In this document: positions 5,004 to 6,822 of the stretch, one piece after another
Layout: every line of letters starts with the position of its first letter
Position numbering within the stretch: position 1 is the stretch's first letter
DNA from: UBA1425 sp045537495
GTDB taxonomy: Bacteria > Bacillota > Clostridia > Oscillospirales > Acutalibacteraceae
Direction: 5' to 3'
NCBI GenBank assembly: GCA_045537495.1
Contig: JAZSPN010000056.1
Coordinates: forward strand, 1 to 6,822
Length of the DNA stretch: 6,822 nt
The notes under the pieces: model-generated
Databases searched by the model: none
Told to the model about the DNA's origin: nothing
Seen by the model: the letters and a program-made list of their open reading frames with translations, nothing else
Made by a program: the position numbers and the translations under genes

Positions 5004-6635
5004 ATGCAAGCTTTTATTAAATTTTTGTTTACTGTTTTCACCGCGGTTTCTGTTTTTTGCTCTAACCTGCTTTTTCCTGCCACAATTTATCCCGAGAGTG
5101 AAAATTTCGATTTTTCGTTTCTCGAATATCCCGATGAGGGCATTGTCACCCTCGAGGAAGCGGGACTTACCGAGCAGGAGCTTGTGAGCCGTGCCTCGGC
5201 ACAACTTCCCGAATATGTTCAGTCGGGCGGATACGACGATATCAACGGGATTATAATTTCTCCGTATTATACGGCAAAAGTAAGCGACACAAAAATCCCC
5301 GTATATGCTTCGGTGGTTTTTATCCGTGTCGATAATACGGGGACGCTTCACTCTTTTTCCGAAATTTATGTTGACACAAGCACCGATTTTTCATTCAACG
5401 TCGAAATAACGGGTGCCGATGTGACTTTGAAAAACGCCGTTGTCCTGCCTGAATCACACGGTATAAAAGCACGATGCTCGAACAACAAGGTAACCGCATC
5501 CATCAATAAAACGGGTACCTACACCTTCCTTTTCAACGGAGCAAATCAATATTACGGCTACACTCTTTTTGTCCGCGAAAAAATTGATGAGGATGCCGAA
5601 ATTGCAGAATACATCGATGAATACGGCGAAGACAATGTGATTGTTCTCGATAAGGGCGTATATAAATATGACTATGTAAATTTCGTTTCACAGAATAACC
5701 TGGTAATCTACCTGAGAGAAGGCGCTTATGTTATCGCCAACCACCTCTACGACATCGACAGTGCGGAAGACGAAAACAAATACTTTGAGCCAAGCGCACC
5801 GGGACACAACACCATCGGTCTTACAAGATATCCGTTTCTGAATTTCTGCAACTGCAATAATCTCATCTTTACGGGCAGAGGTGTAATAGACCTTACTCAC
5901 CTTGACCGACGTGAGCGTCGCGGTATGGTTTTCACAAGCTGCAGCAACATAAAGGTAAGCGGAATCAAAATTATCAATTCCCCCGAATGGTCATTTATTA
6001 CCTACAACTGCAACGGTGTCAGCATAGATACTGTTGATGTTATCGGTAACCGCGGAAACTGTGACGGTTTTGCTGTTTGCAACAGTCACAATGTTACCGT
6101 AAACAACTGCTTCGCACGGGTGGCGGATGACACCTTTGAAGTTAAAGCGCTTGGCGGCACAATGGACAGCAAAGGCATTACCTTCTCAAATTGCATTGCG
6201 TGGGGCGGTTATGCAAGGTGCTTCGGCATCACGGGTGAAGTCAATAAAAAGATTTCCGATGTCACCTTCCGTGACTGTGCCGTAATTTACCGTGACGCCG
6301 TCTGGGATAACGACAGAATAGCTTCGCTCGTCGTCGTTGCAGAGGAAACAAACGGCAGTATTGACGGTGTTCTTTTTGAAAACATTGAAATTTTCCGCGA
6401 TGAAGGCAGACCGATTCTCGTGAATATTTACGATGAGAAGGCTCAGAATTTCGAGATTAAAAATATTGTTTTCCGAAACATCTCCTACACCTCGTATATG
6501 ATGCCAAAAATAGCGGGCACAGACAGCGACACAAACACCGTACAGGTATCGCTTGAAAACATTACCGCCTACGGCAAACGGCTAATCTGTCCGAAGCTGA
6601 TGTTCGACATCGGCGAATACTGCGAAGCAGCATGA
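5004..6635 (+). CDS. Exported right-handed beta-helix glycosidase-like protein (GH28/GH49 type)
   Basis: 543 residues. The N-terminus MQAFIK plus a hydrophobic run at 7-24 looks like a Sec signal peptide; the cleavage point is unclear (after S16 or near A26), and the C19 context is not a good lipobox. Residues about 27-195 are a beta-rich domain, as found before the helix in GH49-type proteins. From about 210 to 525, repeated strand-turn units with N/C/D ladders (NLIFTGRGVIDL, NIKVSGIKIINS, NVTVNNCFARVADD) mark a pectate-lyase-like solenoid. D354 (GNCDG), D375 and D376 (ADDTFEVK) have the 21/22-residue spacing of the three aspartates of GH28 polygalacturonases (Asp180, 201, 202 in the Aspergillus niger enzyme). 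The GH28 GHG and RIK motifs are absent; GYARCFGITGE (402-412) stands near the expected GHG position. It is probably a clan GH-N relative acting outside the cell on a polysaccharide such as pectin; substrate unknown. Purine-rich GAAGGGCGG precedes the ATG. Confidence 0.75.
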   Translation: MQAFIKFLFTVFTAVSVFCSNLLFPATIYPESENFDFSFLEYPDEGIVTLEEAGLTEQELVSRASAQLPEYVQSGGYDDINGIIISPYYTAKVSDTKIPVYASVVFIRVDNTGTLHSFSEIYVDTSTDFSFNVEITGADVTLKNAVVLPESHGIKARCSNNKVTASINKTGTYTFLFNGANQYYGYTLFVREKIDEDAEIAEYIDEYGEDNVIVLDKGVYKYDYVNFVSQNNLVIYLREGAYVIANHLYDIDSAEDENKYFEPSAPGHNTIGLTRYPFLNFCNCNNLIFTGRGVIDLTHLDRRERRGMVFTSCSNIKVSGIKIINSPEWSFITYNCNGVSIDTVDVIGNRGNCDGFAVCNSHNVTVNNCFARVADDTFEVKALGGTMDSKGITFSNCIAWGGYARCFGITGEVNKKISDVTFRDCAVIYRDAVWDNDRIASLVVVAEETNGSIDGVLFENIEIFRDEGRPILVNIYDEKAQNFEIKNIVFRNISYTSYMMPKIAGTDSDTNTVQVSLENITAYGKRLICPKLMFDIGEYCEAA

Positions 6636-6640
6636 AGCTT

Positions 6641-6787
6641 AATGGGGATGTAAAAAAAGCGAAGACCGTATAAAACCATACAGAGGAGGGGTTCTGCAGA
6701 TCGAAAGCCTGTAGAGCCCCATAAAATTACGCAAAATTATAAATGTAAAAATTTTTGTCCGTTCTTCATCTTTTTTCTATCCCCATT
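6641..6787. repeat. 147-bp element with imperfect 28-bp terminal inverted repeats (MITE-like or 3' structured RNA)
   Basis: The left end (6641-6668) and the reverse complement of the right end (6760-6787) align without gaps at 22 of 28 positions, with shared blocks AATGGGGAT, AAAAAA and GAAGA. A few more matches continue inward. The outermost 9 bp are perfect. The segment begins 5 bp after the beta-helix stop codon and encloses a strong hairpin (6688-6720) and an AT-rich stretch (6721-6758). There is no ORF of meaningful length, so if mobile it is non-autonomous. A target-site duplication is not clear: the flanks read CTT on the left and TTTTG on the right. Alternatively, transcribed from the left, the ends would pair into a long basal stem followed by six T (6786-6791), which would look like an outsized terminator or structured 3' UTR. 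Confidence 0.5.
6688..6720 (+). repeat. Strong 12-bp-stem hairpin inside the 147-bp element
   Basis: GGGGTTCTGCAG (6688-6699) pairs with CTGTAGAGCCCC (6709-6720) along all 12 positions when two G-U wobbles are allowed, around a 9-base loop (ATCGAAAGC). Read on the plus strand, both wobbles are valid RNA pairs, whereas on the minus strand the same positions become A-C mismatches. The structure is therefore better as a plus-strand RNA, co-directional with the upstream gene. It is followed by ATAAAATT rather than a U-run, so it is not a canonical intrinsic terminator. It could protect the 3' end of the mRNA or be the core of a small structured RNA. Confidence 0.5.
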
Positions 6788-6822
6788 TTTTGCAGAAATT
6801 TGTACGGGCTAACGGGAGAACA

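Noticed and set aside
4980..5351. 123-codon minus-strand ORF overlapping the divergent promoter region and the beta-helix gene start
   Set aside because: It lies antisense to the signal peptide and N-terminal domain of a well-supported gene, and no domain is recognisable.
6638..6721. 27-codon minus-strand ORF within the inverted-repeat element
   Set aside because: It is very short, has no clear ribosome site, and runs through the hairpin and the terminal repeat, so it is better explained by the repeat structure.
6747..6756. AAAAATTTTT palindrome as a terminator
   Set aside because: A pure A/T stem without a loop is not a stable RNA hairpin and there is no GC stem before it.
1..6822. CRISPR array, tRNA, rRNA, riboswitch or full insertion sequence
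   Set aside because: No regularly spaced repeats, cloverleaf, conserved rRNA blocks, known riboswitch core or transposase gene was seen on either strand.

Overview
The window looks like a low-to-mid GC Clostridia (Bacillota) genome from a plant-fibre habitat such as gut or rumen. The basis is clear SigA-type promoters (TTGACA or extended -10 with 17-bp spacers), GGAGG-type ribosome sites, a DUF5714 protein and a Clostridia-type MFS carrier. This taxonomic reading is inference; there is no rRNA or marker gene.

Layout. (1) 1-354: a 41-codon minus-strand ORF (4-129) behind a near-consensus minus-strand promoter (233-261). Its roughly 100-nt leader holds a short GC hairpin. (2) 355-4793: a tight minus-strand operon reading DUF5714 cysteine-rich protein, then an MFS sugar-type permease, then a cytoplasmic GH106-like (alpha-L-rhamnosidase-like) glycoside hydrolase. 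Gaps are 48 and 20 bp. (3) 4794-5003: a divergent control region with one promoter for each direction and dyad sequences between and on them, including a 28-bp near-perfect palindrome centred on the -35 box of the rightward promoter. (4) 5004-6635: a rightward gene for an exported two-domain protein, an N-terminal beta-rich domain followed by a right-handed parallel beta-helix of the GH28/GH49 type (clan GH-N). (5) 6641-6787: starting 5 bp after that stop codon, a 147-bp segment bounded by imperfect 28-bp inverted repeats with a 12-bp-stem hairpin inside. It is either a small non-autonomous element (MITE-like) or a structured 3' RNA. From 6788 to 6822 nothing is recognised.

How the parts may work together (inference). 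The exported beta-helix enzyme would cut a polysaccharide outside the cell, the MFS protein would import the product, and the signal-less GH106-like enzyme would finish hydrolysis inside. A rhamnose/galacturonate-containing pectin fraction would suit both enzyme families, but the substrate is not proven by sequence. The DUF5714 protein as first gene of the operon is the unexplained part: its family has no established function, and a role in sensing or processing the sugar is only a possibility. No transcription regulator gene lies in the window.
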